DNA of 64,000 nt from Mesorhizobium sp. GTDB taxonomy: Bacteria; Pseudomonadota; Alphaproteobacteria; Rhizobiales; Rhizobiaceae. Position numbers and translations under genes: made by a program. The stretch spans positions 372,001 through 436,000 of the forward strand of contig SAQL01000002.1 of assembly GCA_004020645.1 (NCBI GenBank), written 5' to 3'. The notes under the pieces were generated by a model that saw only the letters and a list, made by a program, of their open reading frames with translations, was not told where the DNA came from and did no database searches. Of this stretch, positions 27,403 to 35,254 are shown piece by piece. Within the stretch, counting starts at the first letter, position 1. Each line of letters starts with the position of its first letter.

Positions 27403-28236
27403 ATGAACCCGACCGAGAAAGCGCTGTGGTTCGTGGAAAGCCATTTGCCGGAAGCAATCTCGCTCGACGATGTCGCCAAGAGCAGTGGCGTGTCGCGCTT
27501 TCACGTGACGCGGGCTTTCGGTGCGGCGACCGGCCGTTCGGTGATGGGCTACGTCCGTTCTCGCCGGCTGACCGAGGCGGCGCGCAAGCTCGCCGCCGGC
27601 GCACCCGACATCCTCTCGGTCGCGCTCGACGCCGGCTACGCCTCTCACGAGGCCTTCACCCGCGCCTTTCGCGACCAGTTCGGCACCACGCCGGAACTGG
27701 TGCGCGCTCAAGGCTCGCTCGACAACCTCGATTTCATGGAGCCGATCCTGATGGACCAGTCCTTCCTCACCAATCTCGAGCCGCCGCGTTTTGAGACCAG
27801 CCGGCCGTTTCTCATCGCCGGTCTCGGCGAACGCTACAGTTGCGAAACCAGCGCCGGCATCCCGATGCAGTGGCAAAGGTTCGGCCCCTATATCGGCAAC
27901 ATTCCAGGCGAGGTCGGCGACGTCGCCTATGGCGTCTGCGTCAACGGCGACGATGCAGGCAATTTCGACTATATCGCCGGCGTCGAGGTGTCCGATTTTT
28001 CGGACTTGCCGAGGGAGTTTTCGCGCGTGCGCGTGCCGGCCCAGAAATACGCCGTGTTCGCCCATCGTGACCACATCTCGACCATCCGCCGCACGGTCAA
28101 TACGATCTGGAACAGATGGCTGCCGGCCTCCGGGCACGAGGTCGCCGATGCGCCCGAATTCGAGCGCTACGGCCCCGAATTCGATCCGCGCAGCGGCAAT
28201 GGCGGGCTGGAAGTCTGGATACCGGTCAAGGGGTGA
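27403..28236 (+). CDS. AraC-family regulator with GyrI-like effector domain
   Basis: The 277-residue protein has two helix-turn-helix motifs at the N-terminus (EAISLDDVAKSSGVSRFHVTRAFGAATGRSVMGYVRSRRL and ILSVALDAGYASHEAFTRAFRDQFGTTP, residues about 17-100) and a C-terminal GyrI/Rob-like small-molecule domain. This Rob/SoxS-type architecture usually senses hydrophobic drugs or cationic ligands. The ATG at 27403 follows AGGAG; upstream ATGs lack one. It is divergent from the winged-helix regulator. Confidence 0.87.
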   Translation: MNPTEKALWFVESHLPEAISLDDVAKSSGVSRFHVTRAFGAATGRSVMGYVRSRRLTEAARKLAAGAPDILSVALDAGYASHEAFTRAFRDQFGTTPELVRAQGSLDNLDFMEPILMDQSFLTNLEPPRFETSRPFLIAGLGERYSCETSAGIPMQWQRFGPYIGNIPGEVGDVAYGVCVNGDDAGNFDYIAGVEVSDFSDLPREFSRVRVPAQKYAVFAHRDHISTIRRTVNTIWNRWLPASGHEVADAPEFERYGPEFDPRSGNGGLEVWIPVKG

Positions 28237-28250
28237 GGAAGGGCCAGTTT

Positions 28251-29114
28251 TCACTTGTGTTGGTGACTAGTGTCGAAGCCGGCTGCGCCTTGTCTTGCCT
28301 TCTCCCCTTGTGGGAGAAGGTGGCCGAGCCCAGGGTCTTGCCTTCGGCAAGCCCGAGGAGAGGCTCCGCTCGGTCGGATGAGGGGTGCTCCAGCTTGGCC
28401 GCGACAGCACTCCGTCCAACACCCCTCTTCCGTCTCGGCGCTGCGCGCCGATCCACCTTCTCCCACAAGGGGAGAAGGTAAGGTGCAGCCTAGATCAGCC
28501 CCGTCGGAAAACGCCATCGCCTTGCGCAGCACGTCGGCAAAGCGCTCGCCGGCCGCTTCGCGCGGGCCGCTATTGTCGATCGAGGTGACACCTGGTCCGG
28601 ACAACGCCACATTGGCGCTACGCGCCAGCCGCGCCAGCACTTCGCCGCGCGACTCGCGGCCGCGCATCGCCAGCCGCTCGGCCAGGATTTCCGGTGCAGC
28701 GGTGATCTCGACGATCGCCAGATTGGCATAGCGATCACGCAGCGCCGGGATGATCGCGCGGGAGACATTGGCGATGGCGACGCGGCCGTTGGCGACCGAC
28801 CGGTCGACTTCAGCCGGGATGCCGTAGCGCAAGCCATGCGCCTCCCAGGAGATGGCGAAGGCGCCATCCGCTTCCGCCTCGACAAAGGCCGCGTCGGCAA
28901 GCGTGTCGTGATCCTCGCTTGCCGTGTCGCTCGGCCGGGTGATGACTCGGCGGACGAACTCCAGCCGCGTCTCGTCGACAAATCGCGACCGGGCGTAGCC
29001 GATCACCGTGTCCTTGCCGGCGCCGCTCGGGCCGACGACGGCGACGAAGACCCCGTCGCGGATCGGAAACGCCGCGGCCGACAATTCACGCTCGATCAAC
29101 GCCGACGCCATCAT
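28251..29114 (-). CDS. phnN: Ribose 1,5-bisphosphate phosphokinase PhnN with repeat-derived tail
   Basis: PhnN makes PRPP from ribose 1,5-bisphosphate in phosphonate breakdown. Residues 1 to about 207 are the normal enzyme, with the P-loop VGPSGAGKDTVIG (residues about 27-39) and TRPSDTASEDHD. The usual length is 185-200. From GADLGCTLPSPLVGEGG onward the reading frame runs through the inverted repeat at 28298-28478 and stops at 28251, adding about 80 residues of repeat translation. The start ATG overlaps the phnM stop (ATGA). The tail may be unstructured. Confidence 0.88.
   Translation of the reverse strand: MMASALIERELSAAAFPIRDGVFVAVVGPSGAGKDTVIGYARSRFVDETRLEFVRRVITRPSDTASEDHDTLADAAFVEAEADGAFAISWEAHGLRYGIPAEVDRSVANGRVAIANVSRAIIPALRDRYANLAIVEITAAPEILAERLAMRGRESRGEVLARLARSANVALSGPGVTSIDNSGPREAAGERFADVLRKAMAFSDGADLGCTLPSPLVGEGGSARSAETEEGCWTECCRGQAGAPLIRPSGASPRACRRQDPGLGHLLPQGEKARQGAAGFDTSHQHK
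28298..28478. repeat. Large inverted-repeat element inserted in the phnN 3' end
   Basis: The ends, ccttctccccttgtgggaga and its exact complement near 28456-28478, form a perfect 23-base inverted repeat around about 135 bases; each end is itself a small hairpin. The interior has further complementary pieces (gaggggtg/cacccctc). A related shorter element is at 33267-33357. These look like a non-autonomous rhizobial repeat; its translation (LPSPLVGEGG) is familiar from many mispredicted rhizobial proteins. Confidence 0.85.
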
Positions 29115-30250
29115 GCGACCCGGCGTCCCTGCCGCCAGACGGTGCGGACAACCGGGACATGGTCGTCGAGACGTACACGAACCAGATCGGCGCGCCGGCC
29201 CTGTTCGATGACGCCGCGGTCGGAGAGGCCGACTGCCTCGGCCGGGTTCTTCGAGACCATGGCGACCGCCTGAGGCAGGGAAATGCTGTCGACCACGTCG
29301 CCAAGGAAAAACGCCGACTGGATCAGGCTGAAGGGAATGTAGTCGGATGACAATATGTCGAGCAGGCCGTCGCCGGCGAGTGTGCGGGCAGACACGTTCC
29401 CAGAATGCGAGGCGCCGCGCATGACGTTGGGCGCGCCCATCAGCACCCCGAGCCCTGCCGCCTTCGAAGCTTTTGCGGCCTCCTTGGTGGTCGGGAATTC
29501 GGCGACGCGGACGCCTTGTTCGATCGCCTCGTCGACATGGCCGGTCGTGGCGTCGTCATGGCTGGCCAGCACGATGCCGCGCTGATGGCAGGCAGCAGCG
29601 ATGAAGGCGCGGTTCGGCCCAGAATTCGTCGCCGACTCCGCCATCCGCTTCTCACAGAATTGCTGGAATTCGCGGTCCGTCAGCTTCAGCTTGCGCTGGT
29701 AGTAATAGGCATAGGTTTCCAAATCGACGAACTGGCGCTGTCCCGGCGCATGGTCCATCAGCGACGCCAGCTTGATCCTGTCATCGCCCTCAAAATGCGC
29801 GAAGGCTGCGAGGCAATCCGGCGCCGAAACCTCGCAGCGCAGATGGATGAAATGGTCGGCCCGCAGCCGGTCCTGCTGGACGCTGTCCTCGATCGCATCG
29901 GCCAGCTTGCGCATGTCGGCCGAATTCATGTCGGCGTCGTCGTCCATGCCGACGCGCAAGGCATCGAGCACGGTGGTGATGCCGGCGGTCGCCACTTGCG
30001 CGTCGTGAGCGAGTACCGCGGCGATCGGGTTCCAGCGCACTTTCGGCCGCGGCGCGTAATGGCCTTCGAGGTGGTCGGTGTGAAGCTCGACCAGCCCGGG
30101 AATGATGAAATCGCCGCCCATGTCCTCGCCGCTCCGACCGGCACCGGCATCGATCCCGGCGATCAAGCCGTCGCGCAGCACGATCGACCCTTCGACGATC
30201 TCGTCGGCAAGCACGATGCGGGCATTGTTGAGAACGGTCTCGGCGGTCAT
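29111..30250 (-). CDS. phnM: Alpha-D-ribose 1-methylphosphonate 5-triphosphate diphosphatase PhnM
   Basis: PhnM removes diphosphate from the ribosyl-phosphonate triphosphate intermediate of C-P lyase. The 379-residue amidohydrolase has the metal-binding GLVELHTDHLEGHYAPRP (residues about 50-67), HLRCEVS and SHDDATTGHVDEA. Start ATG 30250 (MTAETVLNNARIVLADE) matches the family; the ORF extends further upstream without similarity. It is followed with a four-base overlap by phnN and preceded by the DUF1045 gene. Confidence 0.94.
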   Translation of the reverse strand: MTAETVLNNARIVLADEIVEGSIVLRDGLIAGIDAGAGRSGEDMGGDFIIPGLVELHTDHLEGHYAPRPKVRWNPIAAVLAHDAQVATAGITTVLDALRVGMDDDADMNSADMRKLADAIEDSVQQDRLRADHFIHLRCEVSAPDCLAAFAHFEGDDRIKLASLMDHAPGQRQFVDLETYAYYYQRKLKLTDREFQQFCEKRMAESATNSGPNRAFIAAACHQRGIVLASHDDATTGHVDEAIEQGVRVAEFPTTKEAAKASKAAGLGVLMGAPNVMRGASHSGNVSARTLAGDGLLDILSSDYIPFSLIQSAFFLGDVVDSISLPQAVAMVSKNPAEAVGLSDRGVIEQGRRADLVRVRLDDHVPVVRTVWRQGRRVA

Positions 30251-30342
30251 TTCAGGCAGTCCTTGGAGCATTTTGCAGGCAATTGAAATCACCGATTGGG
30301 TGAATTGGCGTCGCACAAATGCGGTTAAAACAAATAGCCATT

Positions 30343-31050
30343 TCAGGCAGTTTTTCTGGCCGGGCGGCGCCCGAGCGCGTGATGGGAAAGCACCATGAAT
30401 GGGGCGCCAGGTTCGGTTTCGGCAAACAGGGTCAGTGCGTCCACCGGCACCGGCCGTTGCAGGACCTGCGCAAACAGGCTGTCGATTGCTGCGCGAAGAC
30501 GAGGGCTTTCCTGTGACGAGACACGGCCGGACAGCGTCATATGGAACCGGAAGGTCCCGAAGACATAGGGGTAGCCCCATTGGCAGAGATTGCGGAATTC
30601 ATCCGGCTTCAGCGAGTCAGGGCTGCGCCGTTCGATCTCAGCCTCGCTCAGCGGCGCGCGAAACCGGTCGAAGTCGCGCACAACGTCGTCGGCGAAGCGG
30701 TTGAGCGCCGGAAGCGGTCCTTCCGGCACCAGCGCGAAGAAGCCGTCGATCTGGCTGACGACCAGCCGTGGTATCGTCACCACCGGCGTCGTCTCGGCGA
30801 AATCGTCCAGTGCCGCGCGAAGCGCGCCTTCCGTTTCGTTCGAAGCCAGCCGGAAGGGCGCCTTCAGTGTCGCATGAAAGCCGTAGCGGCGTGCCGAAGC
30901 GGTGTGGAAGGCGACTTCCGCCGCCGACAGTTCGCCCACGGCCTCGACCGGCCTCGTGGCAGCGCCGAATGGGTCGCGGCCGAGCCAATTGGCGGCGATC
31001 CGCGCCAGCGGTTCGTCCTGCCGCGGTGTGAAATAGATAGCGTAGCGCAT
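30343..31050 (-). CDS. DUF1045 phosphonate-metabolism protein (2H phosphoesterase-like)
   Basis: The 235-residue protein MRYAIYFTPRQDEPLARIAANWLGRDPFG is the DUF1045 type often found in phn operons. Two His motifs of the 2H phosphoesterase fold are visible (RRYGFHATLKAPF about residue 57 and GTFRFHMTLSG about residue 168). It may cleave a cyclic ribose phosphonate phosphate like PhnP or process phosphodiesters (family inference). It lies 92 bases upstream of phnM on the same strand. No phnGHIJKL genes are near. Confidence 0.88.
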   Translation of the reverse strand: MRYAIYFTPRQDEPLARIAANWLGRDPFGAATRPVEAVGELSAAEVAFHTASARRYGFHATLKAPFRLASNETEGALRAALDDFAETTPVVTIPRLVVSQIDGFFALVPEGPLPALNRFADDVVRDFDRFRAPLSEAEIERRSPDSLKPDEFRNLCQWGYPYVFGTFRFHMTLSGRVSSQESPRLRAAIDSLFAQVLQRPVPVDALTLFAETEPGAPFMVLSHHALGRRPARKTA

Positions 31051-31203
31051 CGAAAGTCCTCGTCAACTCCCGCTGCCATAGGCGATTTGCATGACGAAAT
31101 GACGAAGCTGATGATCGCTCCTGATAACAAAGTTGTTCAGGCGGGTCATTAGCCGACGATTTTTTCGCCTTGGGCCAGTTTGCCGACCCGGACGGGCAGC
31201 GCC

Positions 31204-32016
31204 TCAAGCCTTCATCAGCCATTCGTGCTCGGGCGCGTTGTGGAATTTCCACGTCCGCTTCGGCCCGGCCATGACGTTGAGGTAGTAGAGGTCGTAGCCA
31301 TGGCAGGCGGCACAAGGGTGATAGCCCTTGGGCACCAGCACGACGTCGCCGTCCTCGATTGCCATCGCCTCGTCGAGCGAACGAGCGCCATTCCGATCGG
31401 CATCGGTGTAGACGCGCTGAAAGGCAAAGCCCTGCGGCGGATTGAGGCGGTGGTAGTAGGTCTCCTCGAGATAGGATTCGGCCGGCAGATTGTCCTGGTC
31501 ATGCTTGTGCGGCGGATAGCTCGATGTATGGCCGCCCGGCGTAATGACCTCGACCACCAGCAATGAATCGGCGGGCTTTCCCTCCGGCAGGATGTTGGTG
31601 ACATAGCGCGTGTTGGTGCCCTTGCCGCGAACCTCCTGGCCGAGATCTTTCGGCGCAATGACGCGGACCGGCAGGCCGCCGCCAAGCCCCGGCGCCGAGC
31701 AGACCGCGAGTTCGAGACCGGTGTCGGCGGTCACCGACCAGTCAGAGCCCTGCGGTACATAGACCGACCACGGCTTGCCTTCGAAAGGCGACATGCGGTC
31801 GCCGAGCAGGCCGAGATCCTTGCCGCCAGCCTTGGCCTTGCCCTTGCCGGTGACGAACACCAGGCAGACTTCACGGTTCGCGGTTTGTCCGGAGGCTGTT
31901 TCGCCTGGCCGCAGCCGATGCAGATCGAAACCGACATAGGTCCAGCCGGCGTTTTGCGGCGTCACATGGGCGACGCGGCCATGGCCCTTATCGGCTTTGA
32001 CCAGCAGTTTCGACAT
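31204..32016 (-). CDS. iolB: 5-deoxy-glucuronate isomerase
   Basis: IolB converts 5-deoxy-D-glucuronate to 5-dehydro-2-deoxygluconate in inositol breakdown. The 270-residue double-cupin protein shows GGHTSSYPPHKHDQDNLPAESYLEETYYHR (metal-binding His and Glu, about residues 160-190) and PKGYHPCAACHGYDLYYLNVMAG. The start ATG at 32016 (MSKLLVKADKGHG) is 4 bases from the stop of the small membrane gene. It is the last gene of the iol operon. Confidence 0.96.
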   Translation of the reverse strand: MSKLLVKADKGHGRVAHVTPQNAGWTYVGFDLHRLRPGETASGQTANREVCLVFVTGKGKAKAGGKDLGLLGDRMSPFEGKPWSVYVPQGSDWSVTADTGLELAVCSAPGLGGGLPVRVIAPKDLGQEVRGKGTNTRYVTNILPEGKPADSLLVVEVITPGGHTSSYPPHKHDQDNLPAESYLEETYYHRLNPPQGFAFQRVYTDADRNGARSLDEAMAIEDGDVVLVPKGYHPCAACHGYDLYYLNVMAGPKRTWKFHNAPEHEWLMKA

Positions 32017-32020
32017 CGCT

Positions 32021-32239
32021 TCATTCCTTTGGTTTGGTATCGGCCGGATCCTTGCCGCCGTCGGCCGGCTTGTAGAGATAGAAGAACTGCCAGACGGCAT
32101 AGCCGGCGAAGCCGAGCGCGATCGTGCCCCAGAACGGCGCGCCGGTGGCAAATTCGACCACGGCCCAGCCGAGGCAGACCGCGACGATGGCAACGCGCCG
32201 CCACAGTGGCCGAAAGAACAAATGCTCAGAGTCCTTCAT
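32021..32239 (-). CDS. Small two-helix membrane protein in the iol operon (DUF3329-like)
   Basis: The 72-residue product has a short charged N-terminus (MKDSEHLFFRPLWRR), two membrane segments (VAIVAVCLGWAVVEF and PFWGTIALGFAGYAVWQFFYLY) and a charged tail. It resembles the small DUF3329-type proteins found in rhizobial iol operons, but I give that family name with moderate certainty. It sits between iolE and iolB with 4 bases to iolB; a link to inositol use is by position only. Confidence 0.75.
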   Translation of the reverse strand: MKDSEHLFFRPLWRRVAIVAVCLGWAVVEFATGAPFWGTIALGFAGYAVWQFFYLYKPADGGKDPADTKPKE

Positions 32240-32286
32240 CGGATCAACCCCCGCACCGGATCAGTCCTTCGCCGGGAATACTGCAT

Positions 32287-33204
32287 TCAAGCATTGGGGA
32301 AGCCCTGTGTTGCAACCGTGTAGCCGGCGGCCGTCATCACCCGCATCAACTCCTTGTAGCCGACTTGCGCCATCTTGAGCGGCGGATTCTTCTTCGGGTC
32401 CTGCTCGGCTTCGACCACGAACCAGCCTTCATAGCCGTAGTTCGCCAGCCTTTCCACAATGGCACCGAAATCCAGCGAACCATCTCCCGGCACCGTGAAG
32501 GCGCCAAGCGCCACGGCATCGAGAAAGGATTGCTTCTGGCGATCCAGTTTTTCAATCACCCCCATGCGCACATCCTTCACATGCACGTGGTTGATGCGCT
32601 GGTGATGGTTGTCGATGGCGCGCAGAACGTCACCGCCGGCAAAGGCCAGGTGACCGGCATCGAGCAGCAAGGGAATGCCTTCTCCCGAATAGCGCATGAA
32701 GGCATCGAGCTCCGGCTCGGTCTCGACCACCGCCGCCATATGATGGTGATACGAGAGCGGCATGCCTTGCTCGGCGCACCATTCGCCGAACTGGGTGAGG
32801 CGCCTCGCATAGGCTTTCATCTCGTCATCCGAAAGCCTTGGCTTGGTGGCGAGCGGCTTCGAGCGGTCGCCCTGGATGGAGCGGCCGACCTCGCCATAGA
32901 CGATACAAGGCGCGTTCACCGCCTTGAACAGATCGATCATAGGCTGAATGCGATCCTTATTCCTGGCCATGTCTTCGTCGACCAGCGTCCCGGAGAACCA
33001 GCCGCCGCAAAGCGTCACGTCGGCCTCCTTCAGGATCGGCAGCATGATTTTCGGATCACTGGGAAAACGGCGGCCCATTTCCATGCCGGTGAAGCCCGCC
33101 GAACGCGACTGCGCCAAGCATTCCTCCAGCGACACGTCATCGCTGAGTTCCGCAAGATCGTCGTTCCACCATGCAATTGGGGACATGCCCAGTTTGGCTT
33201 TCAA
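32287..33204 (-). CDS. iolE: Myo-inosose-2 dehydratase
   Basis: IolE dehydrates 2-keto-myo-inositol to 3D-(3,5/4)-trihydroxycyclohexane-1,2-dione. The 305-residue TIM-barrel protein has KLGMSPIAWWNDDLAELSDD at the N-terminus, LLDAGHLAFAGGD and the metal-site region HVKDVR, typical of IolE. It starts with TTG at 33204, supported by GGAGC just upstream. A repeat element separates it from iolD. Confidence 0.96.
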   Translation of the reverse strand: MKAKLGMSPIAWWNDDLAELSDDVSLEECLAQSRSAGFTGMEMGRRFPSDPKIMLPILKEADVTLCGGWFSGTLVDEDMARNKDRIQPMIDLFKAVNAPCIVYGEVGRSIQGDRSKPLATKPRLSDDEMKAYARRLTQFGEWCAEQGMPLSYHHHMAAVVETEPELDAFMRYSGEGIPLLLDAGHLAFAGGDVLRAIDNHHQRINHVHVKDVRMGVIEKLDRQKQSFLDAVALGAFTVPGDGSLDFGAIVERLANYGYEGWFVVEAEQDPKKNPPLKMAQVGYKELMRVMTAAGYTVATQGFPNA

Positions 33205-33266
33205 GTCGTTGCTCCAATGTCAGATCGTTCAATTTTCATTCGTCGGCGCTGCCCCGCCTGCCGGCA

Positions 33267-33357
33267 CCTTCTCCCCGTAAGGACGGGGAGAAGGGACAAA
33301 CGCCAACGTTCGCGACCCCCTCTCCCCGCCTTACGGGAAGAGGGTAAGGGTGAGGGG
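33267..33357. repeat. Inverted-repeat element between iolD and iolE
   Basis: The stretch carries ccttctccccgtaaggacgg, ggagaaggg and then ctctccccgccttacgggaa, gagggtaagggtgagggg. The arms are imperfect complements. It is related in sequence to the element at 28298-28478. Inside an operon it would make a stable RNA hairpin that could uncouple iolE-iolB levels from iolC-iolD. Confidence 0.75.
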
Positions 33358-33368
33358 TAGCGCCGACA

Positions 33369-35219
33369 TCAATCACCAACACTCTGCATCCGCCGCTTTT
33401 CTTCATAGGCTTTGCGTGCGGCGCTGACCTGCGGCCGCGAAGAAACTTCCGGCACGGCGACATCCCACCAATGGCCACCGGCTTCGGTCGAAACCAGCGG
33501 ATTGGTGTCGATGACCAGCACTGTGGTCCTTGTATTCTTCTTCGCTTGCGCCAGCGCCGTTTCCAGCCCTGCGATCGACGAAACCTTCTCGGCGATGGCG
33601 CCGAGGCTTGCCGCATGCGCGGCGAAGTCGATGTCGGGCATAATCTCGTGGCGGGCGTCCTTCAGCAGATTGTTGAAGTTGGCGCCGCCGGTCGCCATCT
33701 GCAGCCGGTTGATGCAGCCATAGCCTCTGTTATCGAGCAGCACGACGGTCAGCTTGAGGCCGAGCATGACCGAGGTCGCGATCTCGGAATTGAGCATCAG
33801 ATAGGAGCCGTCGCCGATCATCACGACGACCTCCTCGTCGGGCTTGGCCATCTTCACGCCGAGTCCGCCTGCGATCTCGTAGCCCATGGTCGAGAAGCCG
33901 TATTCGGCGTGGTAGGAGCCAGGCGCGCCGGCTTGCCAAAGCTTGTGCAATTCGCCGGGCAGGCCGCCGGCGGCATGAAGCAGTATCACGCCCGAGCCCA
34001 TGGCGCGCTGCACGGCGCCGATCACCTGCGCGTCGGACGGATAGGCGGCATTGGTCGACGCCGTCACCTTGCCGGCATCGGCCTGCCAGTCCCTCTTGCC
34101 CCTGGCCGCATTGTCGGTCCAGGCAGCCGGCGCCTTCCAGCCGTTCAGCGCCGCGCCAAGCTCGGCGAGCCCTTCCGCCGCATCAGTGACCAGCGGCAGC
34201 GCCTGGTGCTTTCCCGCATCGAAAGGCTGCGTATTCAGTCCGATAATGGCCTTGCTGGAATTCTTGAACAGCGCCCACGAGCCGGTCGTGAAATCCTGCA
34301 ATCTGGTGCCGACGGCAAGCACGACATCGGCTTCCTCGGCCAGCCGGTTGGCCGCCGAAGTGCCGGTGACGCCGACCGCCGCCATGTTGAGCGGATGATC
34401 GTCCGGCAGCGAGGATTTGCCGCCCTGCGTCTCACAGACCGGGATGCCGGCGCCTTGCACCAGCTTCGCCAATTCGCCGGAAGCCTGCGAATAAAGCACG
34501 CCGCCGCCGGCAATCACCAACGGCTTTTTTGCCGCCTTCAGGGCTGCCACCGCGGCCGCCAGCTCCTGGCGGTCCGGGCGTGGCCGACGCTGACGCCAGA
34601 CCCGTTCGGCAAAGAAGCTCTCGGGGTAATCATAGGCCTCGGCCTGCACGTCCTGGCAGAGCGCCAGCGTCACCGGTCCGCATTCGGCCGGATCGGTAAG
34701 CACCTGCATCGCACGGTTCAGCGCCGGGATGATCTGCTCGGGCCGGGTGATGCGGTCGAAATAGCGCGACACCGGTCGGAAGCAGTCATTGACCGTCGCC
34801 GTGCCGTCGGAAAAATCCTCTGCCTGCTGCAGGACGGGGTCGGGGATACGATTGGAGAAGACGTCGCCGGGGAGAAACAGGACGGGTAACCTGTTTACAT
34901 GCGCAAGTGCCGCCGCCGTCACCATGTTGAGCGCGCCGGGGCCGATCGAGCTGGTCGTCGCCATGAACCGACGACGGAAATTGGCCTTGGCGTAGGCGAT
35001 CGCCGCATGCGCCATCGCCTGTTCGTTATGGGCGCGAAAGGTCGGCAATTCGTCGCGCACCTGAAAGAGCGCCTCGCCGACGCCGGCGACGTTGCCATGG
35101 CCGAAGATCGCCCAGACACCGCCGAAGATCGGCATTTTTTTGCCGTCGATCTCGGTCATCTGGCGAGAAAGAAAGCGGGTCAGCGCCTGCGCCATCGTCA
35201 GGCGGATTGTCTTAGTCAT
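33369..35219 (-). CDS. iolD: 3D-(3,5/4)-trihydroxycyclohexane-1,2-dione hydrolase
   Basis: IolD is a thiamine-diphosphate enzyme that opens the inositol-derived ring to 5-deoxy-glucuronate. The 616-residue product has the N-terminal pyrimidine-binding domain (GVWAIFGHGNVAGVGEAL), the central domain and the C-terminal motif GDGSYLMLNSEIATSVMLG with DNRGYGCINRLQ. Start ATG 35219 (MTKTIRLTMAQAL) follows GGAGG. It lies 35 bases downstream of iolC. Confidence 0.97.
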   Translation of the reverse strand: MTKTIRLTMAQALTRFLSRQMTEIDGKKMPIFGGVWAIFGHGNVAGVGEALFQVRDELPTFRAHNEQAMAHAAIAYAKANFRRRFMATTSSIGPGALNMVTAAALAHVNRLPVLFLPGDVFSNRIPDPVLQQAEDFSDGTATVNDCFRPVSRYFDRITRPEQIIPALNRAMQVLTDPAECGPVTLALCQDVQAEAYDYPESFFAERVWRQRRPRPDRQELAAAVAALKAAKKPLVIAGGGVLYSQASGELAKLVQGAGIPVCETQGGKSSLPDDHPLNMAAVGVTGTSAANRLAEEADVVLAVGTRLQDFTTGSWALFKNSSKAIIGLNTQPFDAGKHQALPLVTDAAEGLAELGAALNGWKAPAAWTDNAARGKRDWQADAGKVTASTNAAYPSDAQVIGAVQRAMGSGVILLHAAGGLPGELHKLWQAGAPGSYHAEYGFSTMGYEIAGGLGVKMAKPDEEVVVMIGDGSYLMLNSEIATSVMLGLKLTVVLLDNRGYGCINRLQMATGGANFNNLLKDARHEIMPDIDFAAHAASLGAIAEKVSSIAGLETALAQAKKNTRTTVLVIDTNPLVSTEAGGHWWDVAVPEVSSRPQVSAARKAYEEKRRMQSVGD

Positions 35220-35254
35220 GTTGTTGTCCTCCGCAGTCCTTATGCCGCGTCTTC

